Assembly: GCA_937889795.1 (NCBI GenBank)
Contig: CALBZH010000729.1
Location: forward strand, 1-41,992
DNA: 41,992 bases
Direction: 5' to 3'
Source: an uncultured Syntrophobacteraceae bacterium
Lineage (GTDB): Bacteria > Desulfobacterota > Syntrophobacteria > Syntrophobacterales > Syntrophobacteraceae
The notes under the pieces are model-generated. The model ran no database searches. It was given only the letters and a program-made list of their open reading frames with translations, and was not told the DNA's origin. The translations under genes and the position numbers were made by a program. Positions 29,749 through 36,566 of the stretch are shown here, in pieces; position 1 is the stretch's first letter; each line of letters starts with the position of its first letter.

Positions 29749-29820
29749 CTAGACCTCCTGCAGCGTGATCTCCGACGGTAGCGAGCACGTTCCTGTTGAC
29801 GTTTCCACTGCCAAGACATA
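29749..29820 (-). pseudogene. Remnant of the 3' end of the tail gene at 30428-30688
   Basis: Read on the minus strand this stretch encodes LPSEITLQEV followed by a stop, exactly the C-terminus of the complete gene at 30428-30688, preceded by a weakly similar VLAVETSTGTCS. The DNA match is 28 of 31 bases (29753-29783 against 30432-30462). The region has no start and no ribosome site. It is the far copy of a duplication that brackets hicBA. The rest of the gap at 29738-29877 shows nothing else. Confidence 0.7.
29753..29783. repeat. Direct repeat flanking hicBA, left copy
   Basis: ACCTCCTGCAGCGTGATCTC begins this 31-base stretch, which matches 30432-30462 at 28 positions. The copies are in the same orientation, 679 bp apart, with hicB and hicA between them. 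Confidence 0.75.
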
Positions 29821-29877
29821 CAGAGAAGCTGAGTGAGTCATGGTCGTGATTCTTGCCGGTGGCTGTGGGGGTGCCAA

Positions 29878-30201
29878 ATGGATCAATATGTCGGAATTGA
29901 GATCAAAATGAGGGTGCCCATTGTCATTTCCAGGAAGGACAAGTGGGTTGTCGCGGCATGTCCGGCTATCGATGTGGTGAGTCAGGGCTCCGATGAGCAG
30001 CAGGCTCGAGCCAATCTCCTGGAAGCCATGACGCTGTTTTTTGAGTCCTGCCTGGAGAGGGGAACCCTGGACCAGGTTCTCAAGAGCTGCGGATTCTCTC
30101 TTTCTCAGTTTCCTCCGATCGATGACCAGGCCGAGTGTCTGGAAGTGCCTCTTTACATGCTCGCCAATTCCAAGGAATCCAATCAGTGTCTCCACGCATA
30201 G
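29878..30201 (+). CDS. hicB: HicB-like antitoxin
   Basis: This 107-residue protein has the HicB partial RNase-H-like fold: a beta hairpin MRVPIVISRKDKWVVAACPA, the conserved ID-V-SQG-S-EEA-NL pattern here read as IDVVSQGSDEQQARANLLEA, and a helix (MTLFFESCLERGTLDQVL). The C-terminal part would be the DNA-binding tail. HicB binds and neutralises HicA and represses the operon. The antitoxin comes first here, the less common order, and hicA follows within a few bases. ATG 29878 has GGGG upstream. Confidence 0.85.
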   Translation: MDQYVGIEIKMRVPIVISRKDKWVVAACPAIDVVSQGSDEQQARANLLEAMTLFFESCLERGTLDQVLKSCGFSLSQFPPIDDQAECLEVPLYMLANSKESNQCLHA

Positions 30202-30206
30202 GGCCA

Positions 30207-30419
30207 GTGCATTGGAAGGTCCTGGAGTGCGTGTTTCTAAGGGTTGGGTTCCAATTCGAGAGACAACGAGGCGATCACCGCGTCTATACGCGGCCAGACT
30301 GTCTCCGTCCCATCGTTATCCCCACCTACAATGAAATCGATCCTGACATCATTCTCTCAAACATGAGGACCGCCGGGATGGGGCGGGATGAATATTTCCG
30401 CCTGCTAAGGGACTGCTGA
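30207..30419 (+). CDS. hicA: HicA-like toxin
   Basis: HicA toxins are small double-stranded-RNA-binding-fold mRNA interferases. The 70-residue product from GTG 30207 shows the fold in order: VLECVFLRVGFQFERQRGDH with the catalytic histidine in G-D-H, RVYTRPDCLRPIVIPTYNEI with the conserved Pro, and the final helix (MRTAGMGRDEYFRLLRDC). It begins five bases after hicB ends. The ribosome site is weak, which would keep toxin below antitoxin. In a prophage it would favour retention of the lysogen or act against other phages. Confidence 0.8.
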   Translation: MHWKVLECVFLRVGFQFERQRGDHRVYTRPDCLRPIVIPTYNEIDPDIILSNMRTAGMGRDEYFRLLRDC

Positions 30420-30427
30420 GCGACCCC

Positions 30428-30688
30428 TCACACCTCCTGCAGCGTAATCTCCGATGGGAGCGCCGATGGAACCGCACTGATGAGGAAGGCTTGTCCTGAC
30501 GTGGTGCCGACGGCTACGGTCTGTCCTTCTGCCAGGCCTGGGAAGTCCGACGGGACGTAGTCGGCAAAGGTTTCTATTCCGGTGAGCCAGCGGATTTTCA
30601 CGCGGCGATTGCCGGGATCCGCGAGGAGGACGGTGGCGTAGCTGATTTCTTTGGGGCGCTCTCGGTTGATGAGGCGCTCAAGTCCCAT
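30428..30688 (-). CDS. Late tail-region protein, beta-rich
   Basis: ATG 30688 (GGGAG upstream) encodes 86 residues, mostly strands: ISYATVLLADPGNRRVKIRW, TFADYVPSDFPGLAEGQTVA and GQAFLISAVPSALPSEITLQ. The pattern suggests a small OB-like or SH3-like barrel, as found in tail-tip proteins. It is the last gene of the tail operon and overlaps the zinc-ribbon gene before it by 11 bases. Its 3' end is duplicated at 29749. Family not recognised. Confidence 0.65.
   Translation of the reverse strand: MGLERLINRERPKEISYATVLLADPGNRRVKIRWLTGIETFADYVPSDFPGLAEGQTVAVGTTSGQAFLISAVPSALPSEITLQEV
30432..30462. repeat. Direct repeat flanking hicBA, right copy
   Basis: This 31-base stretch matches 29753-29783 at 28 positions and encodes the C-terminal LPSEITLQEV of the tail gene on the minus strand. 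Confidence 0.75.
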
Positions 30689-30914
30689 GGCTGTCTTCTC
30701 CCGGGAGGGTGATGTGGCCGAAGTCGCGCGGCTCGGTCACCGGGCATGTTTTGCCGCAAATATCACATTTGCCCTCATGCCAAGTGGATAATTGGCCGTC
30801 TCCATACTGACGTGTCCCGCAGCGCATGCCGCAATCGTAGCAGATCCATGAGAGCGATCCTCGAGGGACGTGCTTTCCCTTTTTGGTCCCCGCAACAATC
30901 CTTGTGCTCTCCAT
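30678..30914 (-). CDS. Zinc-ribbon protein in the late operon
   Basis: In 78 residues there are two cysteine pairs, CYDCGMRCG and CDICGKTC, separated by about 20 residues with His and Trp between them, a typical Cys4 ribbon. The N-terminus is basic (VAGTKKGKHVPRG). No strong ribosome site precedes ATG 30914. It follows the 197-residue tail protein by 31 bases. Function unknown. Confidence 0.65.
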   Translation of the reverse strand: MESTRIVAGTKKGKHVPRGSLSWICYDCGMRCGTRQYGDGQLSTWHEGKCDICGKTCPVTEPRDFGHITLPGEDSHGT

Positions 30915-30945
30915 AAGATTTCTTATGCTCCAGCGTCCGACGATA

Positions 30946-31539
30946 TCACCGCTTGAGTGCCAAATACGTCGCGGCCGTGACGGACGAGGTGAGCCGCATC
31001 TCTCCCCCCTCGGAGATCTCGGCGGAGAGGCGGTGATCGACCACCTGCAGCAGCTCGTTCTTGCCGCGGCGCGTGCTGTTGAGGCGGATCACGTCTCCGG
31101 GCTCGAGCGTCGGGAGATGGCTGCCCAGGGCGATGTCCTTCGAGAGCACGGCGTGGGTGTGGGCGTCGATCTCGGCCTTTGCCCGGGTCGTGATGATGTC
31201 CGCGTTCCGATAGATGGGATGGCTGATCTCGTCCAGCTCGACGAATTCGGCCACTCGGACGATGGCGTCGGGATCCCCGGAGGCTCCGGTCACCAGGAAA
31301 TGAAAATCCTGCGTGCCTTGGAAGAAGGATATCTGGACGGTGGCGCCCGGGTCGGCCGTCAGCACGATCTCCATCGACGATCCATAGGCGCAGGATCCAG
31401 CGGCCTGGGGCGACGTATCGGCCTCCGCATCAGCCTCGGTCAGGTAGAGCGCGCATTGGATGTCGGATCCGGAATCGGACAGCTTCAGGAACCACAGCCG
31501 GTTGGGATCCACGTTCCAACTGTCTATCGAGAAAGGCAT
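30946..31539 (-). CDS. Putative tail or appendage protein
   Basis: At 197 residues this is a beta-rich protein (NRLWFLKLSDSGSDIQCALY, SMEIVLTADPGATVQISFFQ, then DFHFLVTGASGDPDAIVRVA). The central segment IYRNADIITTRAKAEIDAHT recalls structural proteins. ATG 31539 has GAGGGAG upstream. It is eight bases after the coiled-coil membrane gene and is likely a virion surface component. No firm family. Confidence 0.6.
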   Translation of the reverse strand: MPFSIDSWNVDPNRLWFLKLSDSGSDIQCALYLTEADAEADTSPQAAGSCAYGSSMEIVLTADPGATVQISFFQGTQDFHFLVTGASGDPDAIVRVAEFVELDEISHPIYRNADIITTRAKAEIDAHTHAVLSKDIALGSHLPTLEPGDVIRLNSTRRGKNELLQVVDHRLSAEISEGGEMRLTSSVTAATYLALKR

Positions 31540-31546
31540 GGCTCCC

Positions 31547-32095
31547 TCACTTTGCCACGGTGCCGTGATGATCGATGACCCATTTTAGGATCATCATTCC
31601 GATGGAGACGACGCCGGCGACGATCGCCCCGTATTTTCCCGCCAGGCTGGCGACCTTTTCCCTGACGGTGGTGAGGATCTCAACGGTTTCGTCGTGCTTC
31701 TCGTCGATCTTTTCGAGCAGATCCTTTTCCTGGTCGCGCAGACGAGCGGTCAGGTCGTTCCGCAGCGTCAAGACCTGGTTGGCCAGCGCCTGCTCGAGAG
31801 CCACCGTGCGGTCCTTGTTCTGCTCCCGCTTGACCTCGCTTTCTCGAAACTGATCGGTCACCTGCTGAATGCAGTCGGCCCTGCGCCTGTCATAATCGGA
31901 GACGACCTTTTCCAGGGTGTCGAGCTTGTTGGAGACGATCGCGAGTCGCTCTGAATGCTCGCGGAATTTGCCGACGTCGGAAACCATGGATTCAACTAGC
32001 TTGCTTGTGTTCTCGGAGAGCCGTTGCTGTTTGACCAACAGGCTCAGGATCATGGGCAAGACATCTTTATCAGGCAGAACGGCTCTCTCAGCCAC
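31547..32095 (-). CDS. Coiled-coil protein with C-terminal membrane anchor
   Basis: GTG 32095 (GGAGGGAGG upstream) overlaps the receiver gene by eight bases and gives 182 residues. Residues 15-145 form a long coiled coil (for example MVSDVGKFREHSERLAIVSN, KLDTLEKVVSDYDRRRADCI, TARLRDQEKDLLEKIDEKHD). One membrane helix ends it (GAIVAGVVSIGMMILKWVI) with DHHGTVAK outside. XhlA-like holin partners have a coiled coil plus end-anchored helix, and so do some signalling adaptors. Direct coupling to a receiver domain is the striking point. Either a lysis accessory or a membrane partner of the receiver. Confidence 0.7.
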   Translation of the reverse strand: MAERAVLPDKDVLPMILSLLVKQQRLSENTSKLVESMVSDVGKFREHSERLAIVSNKLDTLEKVVSDYDRRRADCIQQVTDQFRESEVKREQNKDRTVALEQALANQVLTLRNDLTARLRDQEKDLLEKIDEKHDETVEILTTVREKVASLAGKYGAIVAGVVSIGMMILKWVIDHHGTVAK

Positions 32096-32681
32096 TGTCG
32101 GCACCTCCCTCCACCTCGGGACCACTGTAGCCAGCGCGCCGGATCAGGTCCGACAACAATTCCTTGAGGAGTTCCTCCTCCTCACGGATCTCGGATAGAC
32201 ATTTCTTGTAGCTCACAACCCGCTCTTCCACGTACTGCTTGAGCGCCATCCGGCGAGAGTGCTTGATCTGCCATACCAGGAGCTTGGAGATTAGAAAGTC
32301 ATAATCGATGGGTTTTTTGAGAAAATCGTCCACACATTGGAGTAGCCGCTCATCGAAGAGCGGGTAGTAGCCGCTCACGGCCGCAATGAAGACGTTGTCA
32401 TCCTCGTGCCGAAATTTCACGGCCAGGTTGATTCCCTCATCGGTCGATGAGCCCAGGTGCAAGTCCACGAGGACGGCGAAATACTTGCCCGGATTAAATA
32501 GGGAGAGGGCCTCCGGCACATTTCTGGCCGACACCACCCGATACAATCCCGTGCGCATGATGTGGGTCTTGAGGATTCGAGAGACCTCCGGATCATCCTC
32601 GACAATCATAATGGCCTGCTGCTGAGTCTGCAGGGGCAGGCAATCGCAGTGTTCCATCGAGGTGGTTTCGTCGGCAATCAT
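32088..32681 (-). CDS. Stand-alone response-regulator receiver domain
   Basis: The 197-residue protein is a CheY-like receiver followed by a helical tail and has no DNA-binding or enzyme output domain. All key residues are present: acidic pair D29-D30 in IMIVEDDPEVSRILKTHI, phosphoacceptor D73 in FAVLVDLHLGSSTDEG, S103 in AAVSGYYPLF and K123 in FLKKPIDYDF. The tail (about 132-190) is a coiled coil (VSYKKCLSEIREEEELLKEL). AGGAGG lies seven bases before ATG 32681, and the gene overlaps the repeat-protein stop region and the coiled-coil gene. No histidine kinase is encoded here, so a host kinase or acetyl phosphate would have to phosphorylate it. Confidence 0.9.
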   Translation of the reverse strand: MIADETTSMEHCDCLPLQTQQQAIMIVEDDPEVSRILKTHIMRTGLYRVVSARNVPEALSLFNPGKYFAVLVDLHLGSSTDEGINLAVKFRHEDDNVFIAAVSGYYPLFDERLLQCVDDFLKKPIDYDFLISKLLVWQIKHSRRMALKQYVEERVVSYKKCLSEIREEEELLKELLSDLIRRAGYSGPEVEGGADSG

Positions 32682-32683
32682 TG

Positions 32684-33304
32684 TCATACCTCCTGGACCA
32701 CGGACGACACACGCTGTGCCATGACCGACCGAAAGGAGGGCGCTCGCTTGACGGCGGCCAGATAGGTTCCAATGGAGCTGAAGGCCAAGCCATCCGTGAC
32801 CTCGAAAGAGACTCCGAGATCCGAGAGCACCAGAGGGATCTCAGCCGCAAGATAGGTGCTCACATCATGCAGCGCGTATCCGGCTGCAACGAAATAGGAG
32901 AGAAGGTCCTCACGCGCATCGGCCAGGGCAGTGAGATCGGCTTTGAGATTCTCGAGCACCAGGGCGGCGGCATGCAGGAGGGTCGGAAAATCCTCCAGCG
33001 AATAGGTGCACGTTTGAAGGGAGGCCACCGCGTCCTCCAGCGACTGGTAGTATGCCGAGAAATCCGATCCGACGTCCTCGAGGCATTGATAGTAGGCGGA
33101 GAGGAATGACAGCAGGTCCTCGAGCTCCAGTCCGTCATGGGCGCGCAGATACGTGGCCACGTCCTCGAGGGACTGGGCGTAAACGGCCAGGTCGAGCGAG
33201 ACGTCCTCGAGCGCGGTTTGCTCCCCTTCGGGCTCGATTTGGACGTCGGTCCACAGATCGAGAGAGGAGGTCGTCCACAATCCGAGCGGATCGCTTATCC
33301 ACAT
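32684..33304 (-). CDS. Protein of tandem 14-residue repeats
   Basis: Residues about 31-165 of 206 consist of nine or ten units of 14 residues with consensus x-Leu-Glu-Asp-Val-x-x-Tyr-Leu-x-Ala-x-x-x. Examples are SLEDVATYLRAHDG, ELEDLLSFLSAYYQ, CLEDVGSDFSAYYQ, SLEDFPTLLHAAAL and ALHDVSTYLAAEIP. One unit has a one-residue insertion. The period of 14 fits two heptads or a short helix-turn unit. The N-terminus is Trp-rich (MWISDPLGLWTTSSLDLWTD). The protein is very acidic. It is followed directly by the receiver gene. I know no phage family with this repeat. Confidence 0.75.
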   Translation of the reverse strand: MWISDPLGLWTTSSLDLWTDVQIEPEGEQTALEDVSLDLAVYAQSLEDVATYLRAHDGLELEDLLSFLSAYYQCLEDVGSDFSAYYQSLEDAVASLQTCTYSLEDFPTLLHAAALVLENLKADLTALADAREDLLSYFVAAGYALHDVSTYLAAEIPLVLSDLGVSFEVTDGLAFSSIGTYLAAVKRAPSFRSVMAQRVSSVVQEV

Positions 33305-33313
33305 GCTGGCCCC

Positions 33314-34282
33314 CTACATACCGTCAGGAATGACGAAGCCAACGACATCGATTCCGATTCCATAGCGTGCCGACCCGCTGGCAGTGATTTTCTTGGCCGA
33401 GTCGCAATTGATCAGCATGTACGAGTAGATCTTGACACATGAGCCGTCGATATATCCGATTCCGGTTGAAGTGCCCCCTTTCACGTTGAGATAAGCGCTG
33501 GCAGAAGTACTGCCGTACCTGGCACCCTGATAGAAGACATAGGCTATCATGCTCGCAAGAGGCACGGTCAACGTGATATCGAGTGACGTGTTGACGTTTC
33601 CGTCTGCCCACGTCTGCGCGGTGATCAGGGCGCTCAACCTATAGATCTGGCGCGAGATCGTGAAGGCCGTGACCTGGCTCGAAGCATTGGAATAGATGAA
33701 TCCGATGCATCTCAGGTCAGTGGTCGTCGGGTGATACCACCCGCGCTTCGCCTGGTCATAGGTCGGCATGGTGCTCGAATACTCGATATCGTCCGCAACC
33801 AGTGACAAGCCATTGTCCGGTGGATCGACATAAATGGCATACCAAGTGGATGCGCTCAAGGATGTGAGCTGCTTTGTGAGCTGGCTTTGGGCACAGTAGA
33901 CGTTTTCGGCCGATCCGTTGTCGATATGCAGTGCCCCGGAATCGATATAGACCTCATCCGCGTCCTTGTAGGACAGGGTAAGCCCGCTCTTGAAACCTCG
34001 ATTCATCCAGATCAGCTGGAGAGGGACATTGCCGCCCGTCTCCTTGCTAAGAACTCTGGAGAAATCCACGGACGCCAGGTTGGCCGTGATCGCCTGGGAT
34101 TCGGTCGAGTCGAGGTACACCGTGGTATTGGGAGCCGAATAGGAGGAATAACTGACATAGCCATACTTGATGCCGTCCGCGCCGCAATCCATCCGCAGGG
34201 CCACGCCAGGATTGAAATCTGTCGTTCTATCTGTCGCTACCGTAAATTGGGTGCCGCTGACATAGGTTGCCGTGATTGACAT
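33314..34282 (-). CDS. Putative tail fibre / host-contact protein
   Basis: This 322-residue beta-rich protein begins MSITATYVSGTQFTVATDRT, the kind of hairpin start common in fibre proteins. It continues with repeated strand pairs (TTVYLDSTESQAITANLASV, EVYIDSGALHIDNGSAENVY) and ends in a Gly/Ser-rich domain (RYGSTSASAYLNVKGG, then GSARYGIGIDVVGFVIPDG), like many receptor-binding or fibre tip domains. Its place in the distal part of the tail operon supports this. No enzymatic motif is seen. Confidence 0.6.
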   Translation of the reverse strand: MSITATYVSGTQFTVATDRTTDFNPGVALRMDCGADGIKYGYVSYSSYSAPNTTVYLDSTESQAITANLASVDFSRVLSKETGGNVPLQLIWMNRGFKSGLTLSYKDADEVYIDSGALHIDNGSAENVYCAQSQLTKQLTSLSASTWYAIYVDPPDNGLSLVADDIEYSSTMPTYDQAKRGWYHPTTTDLRCIGFIYSNASSQVTAFTISRQIYRLSALITAQTWADGNVNTSLDITLTVPLASMIAYVFYQGARYGSTSASAYLNVKGGTSTGIGYIDGSCVKIYSYMLINCDSAKKITASGSARYGIGIDVVGFVIPDGM

Positions 34283-34291
34283 GAGATCCCC

Positions 34292-34771
34292 TCAGCTTTC
34301 CAGGATTGTCGAAACCGGTGCGGATCCGACCGACCCAAGCTTCCAGCCGCGCGTTGCCGACCCTCCCCACTCCTTGCCCCAGGAGCGCCGCATCCGGACC
34401 ACTTTCCCGTGCCCAACTCGCCACATTTCGACGATGTCCTGTTGAGGCAGCTTCCCGCAAAGCCAGAAGGCTTCTATGCGCGCTCCATGTTTGGCGGACA
34501 TGGAGTCCGAGGCCTCCACGAAAAAGTTGTAAGCCTCCATCCCTGAAAGCACGATGCGGTGCCCGGTTGGAAGGAAGAATTCGAGGCACTCGATCTGCCG
34601 GTTGAAGATCTCGTCGCCCCATCCGGGATTGCTGTGGCGAATGTCCGGCGTCAGGTATTGCTTCGGAGGAAGCTTGCCGGCGAAGGTGGCCCGGATGCGC
34701 CAGGCGAGGGACGGCCGGTGAGACGGCGAATGGGTGAATCGGTGAGTCGGAGAAAGCTGGACCTCGGACAT
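34292..34771 (-). CDS. Putative tail accessory protein
   Basis: At 159 residues, the N-terminus is low complexity with repeated Ser/Thr-His-Arg (SPTHRFTHSPSHRPS). A mixed domain follows (FNRQIECLEFFLPTGHRIVL, SGMEAYNFFVEASDSMSAKH) with a Gly/Trp end (RRSWGKEWGGSATRGWKLGS). It is ten bases from the fibre gene and probably a virion protein. Family unknown. Confidence 0.55.
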   Translation of the reverse strand: MSEVQLSPTHRFTHSPSHRPSLAWRIRATFAGKLPPKQYLTPDIRHSNPGWGDEIFNRQIECLEFFLPTGHRIVLSGMEAYNFFVEASDSMSAKHGARIEAFWLCGKLPQQDIVEMWRVGHGKVVRMRRSWGKEWGGSATRGWKLGSVGSAPVSTILES

Positions 34772-34789
34772 TTTGTGTCCTACCTCCTG

Positions 34790-35446
34790 TCAGGAGTAGA
34801 GATACCGGCACGTCAGCACGATCGATGTGTTGCTCTGGGGCGTGAACGTGCTGGCAATATTTTGCTTCATGTTCCAGTAGAGATTTTTCGCGCCGGCAAG
34901 GGCTCCCGTATCCAGCGCGATCCGGCTGTCAGTCCCGGAGAGGGCAGTCCCTGACCACGTCGCGGATCCAGGAGCCGCATTGGTCGTGGCGATCGCCTTG
35001 AGCGTGCTGTTGGCCGGTGTTCCGTCTCCCAGGAAGTCGTTGTCCGCGGCTGCGTGCGTGCTGTCGTTCCATGCCTCTAAATAGGGGATTCCGGCGGTGA
35101 CTCCGTCGAAATAGACGGCGAAGACATACCTATTATCGCCTCCTGATTGCCCCCCGGCCGTGGTTCCTGCGAGGGGCACCTGGTCGAAGACGCCGGCCGA
35201 GTTGTCATCGATGAATGTTTTCGGGACCTCGATCGAGCCCGAAGACGGGATGATTGCCGGGAATTTTGCACCCGTGCGCGCGTCGCCATCGAGCTGCTGA
35301 GAGTCGAGGAACATGATTTTGTCGTTCACGGTGTCCATGACGACCCAGTTTGAGCTTGAACCTCCTGCTCCACCTGAAGCATTTCCAGAATTCGCACCGT
35401 CGTTACTGGTATTGTTAAAAAGCCAAGTGAGGTTGGGGCGGGACAT
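34790..35446 (-). CDS. Virion surface protein, beta-sandwich type
   Basis: ATG 35446 with GGAG nine bases upstream gives 218 residues. After LTWLFNNTSNDG and a Gly/Ser/Asn-rich linker, the rest is strand-rich (NWVVMDTVNDKIMFLDSQQL, DNRYVFAVYFDGVTAGIPYL, TSIVLTCRYLYS). A tail or fibre accessory protein is likely from position. The flanking HNH-type gene begins just upstream. Confidence 0.55.
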   Translation of the reverse strand: MSRPNLTWLFNNTSNDGANSGNASGGAGGSSSNWVVMDTVNDKIMFLDSQQLDGDARTGAKFPAIIPSSGSIEVPKTFIDDNSAGVFDQVPLAGTTAGGQSGGDNRYVFAVYFDGVTAGIPYLEAWNDSTHAAADNDFLGDGTPANSTLKAIATTNAAPGSATWSGTALSGTDSRIALDTGALAGAKNLYWNMKQNIASTFTPQSNTSIVLTCRYLYS

Positions 35447-35450
35447 GGCA

Positions 35451-36089
35451 TCATCTCCTTCCACTTATTGATAAAGCTTCATCAAATGGCCATCCGTGCG
35501 CAAGTCGCATCTGGATAACATTCACTTTCATGCCTAGTTCTTCTGCCCATGCCGAAAGGCATTGTGACTTTCCGTTGAGACAAAGGAGGTGGTTGTTCCT
35601 CCGGTTCCTTTGCTGTTCTTTCATGCTAGCCCACCGGCAGTTTTCTGGAGAATATGGACCATTGGAATCGATACGCTCCAATGACAATCCTCCTGGAGGT
35701 TCGCCCATGTCATCAAGGAAATTTTCAAAGACTTTCCAGCGCTCACAGACTGTAATTCCCCTGCCTCCATAGCAATGCCAGAATTCATCTTTCTCCCTGC
35801 GGCATCGATTCAGCATGTTTTGCCAAATCCGGTAGACTCTGCTCCCTGTCTTTCCATGGCGCCGGTTGATCCTTCCTGTAACCTCATTGTGGAAGCATCC
35901 ACAGGAAGTTGAATCTCCGTTTTTCAGGGTGTTGCCGCAGACTTCTCGGATGACACCGCAATCGCATCGGCACGTCCAATAGATGATTCGAGATTTCCCA
36001 TGGTATCGAGGCTGTCCTTCTGAGATGACAGTCCATCTGCCATAGCGACGTCCTGAGAGATCTTCTCTTGGCTTGCCTCTTCGAGCCAT
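35451..36089 (-). CDS. Free-standing homing endonuclease-like protein (HNH/AP2 type)
   Basis: In 212 residues the order is characteristic. A DNA-binding start reads RRYGRWTVISEGQPRYHGKS, with CRCDCGVIREVCGNTLKNGD and STSCGC. The catalytic-type segment LSLERIDSNGPYSPENCRWA is followed by QRNRRNN. A C-terminal helix-turn-helix reads CLSAWAEELGMKVNVIQMRL then GWPFDEAL. Such genes spread by cutting and copying themselves into phage genomes. It is AT-richer than its neighbours and sits between two tail genes with four-base and ten-base gaps. Start ATG 36089 has GGAAGGG upstream. Confidence 0.85.
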   Translation of the reverse strand: MARRGKPREDLSGRRYGRWTVISEGQPRYHGKSRIIYWTCRCDCGVIREVCGNTLKNGDSTSCGCFHNEVTGRINRRHGKTGSRVYRIWQNMLNRCRREKDEFWHCYGGRGITVCERWKVFENFLDDMGEPPGGLSLERIDSNGPYSPENCRWASMKEQQRNRRNNHLLCLNGKSQCLSAWAEELGMKVNVIQMRLAHGWPFDEALSISGRR

Positions 36090-36099
36090 TTCCCTTCCT

Positions 36100-36564
36100 C
36101 TAAAGCGCCACCGTGTAATCGCATTCCCCGCAGAGGAGCCGCACTTTTAGCCCGCGCCGCCCTTCATCGCACCCTGGGCAGATGCCTTCCTTGAACATTT
36201 CGCCTCCGCAGGACGGACACTTCAGCTCCTGCACCCGCTTGACGGATGTGTCGGCCCTTTTCCGAGCGGGACGCTTCCGTGCCTCTGTGTTCTGCTGGAC
36301 GGTGACGCGCGTGGGATCGTTGACGGCCGCCGCGCGATCACGAATGAAGATCTTGCTTCCGATCTGTTGCCACTCATATCCCTTGGGAATGGCGCCGACA
36401 TGTTCCGACCATCCGGATTCCTTCATTCTGGCGATCGCATTATTCCTGTGCTCAGTGACCTGTCTGACGTGGTCCTGGTTGAGGCGCTTGAAGGCTTCCT
36501 TGACGTCATCCCAGTCATAGGCTGACAGGTGATTGAAAATCAGGCTGATTCGGTCTTCCGACAT
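36100..36564 (-). CDS. Zinc-ribbon protein after the tail tip gene
   Basis: ATG 36564 lies two bases after the tail tip stop with GGAG nine bases upstream. The 154-residue product has a helical N-terminus (ISLIFNHLSAYDWDDVKEAF), a basic middle (EARKRPARKRADTSVKRV) and a C-terminal zinc region with CPSC, CPGC and CGEC. It may bind DNA or the cysteine-rich tail tip during assembly. Family unknown. Confidence 0.6.
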   Translation of the reverse strand: MSEDRISLIFNHLSAYDWDDVKEAFKRLNQDHVRQVTEHRNNAIARMKESGWSEHVGAIPKGYEWQQIGSKIFIRDRAAAVNDPTRVTVQQNTEARKRPARKRADTSVKRVQELKCPSCGGEMFKEGICPGCDEGRRGLKVRLLCGECDYTVAL

Positions 36565-36566
36565 GG

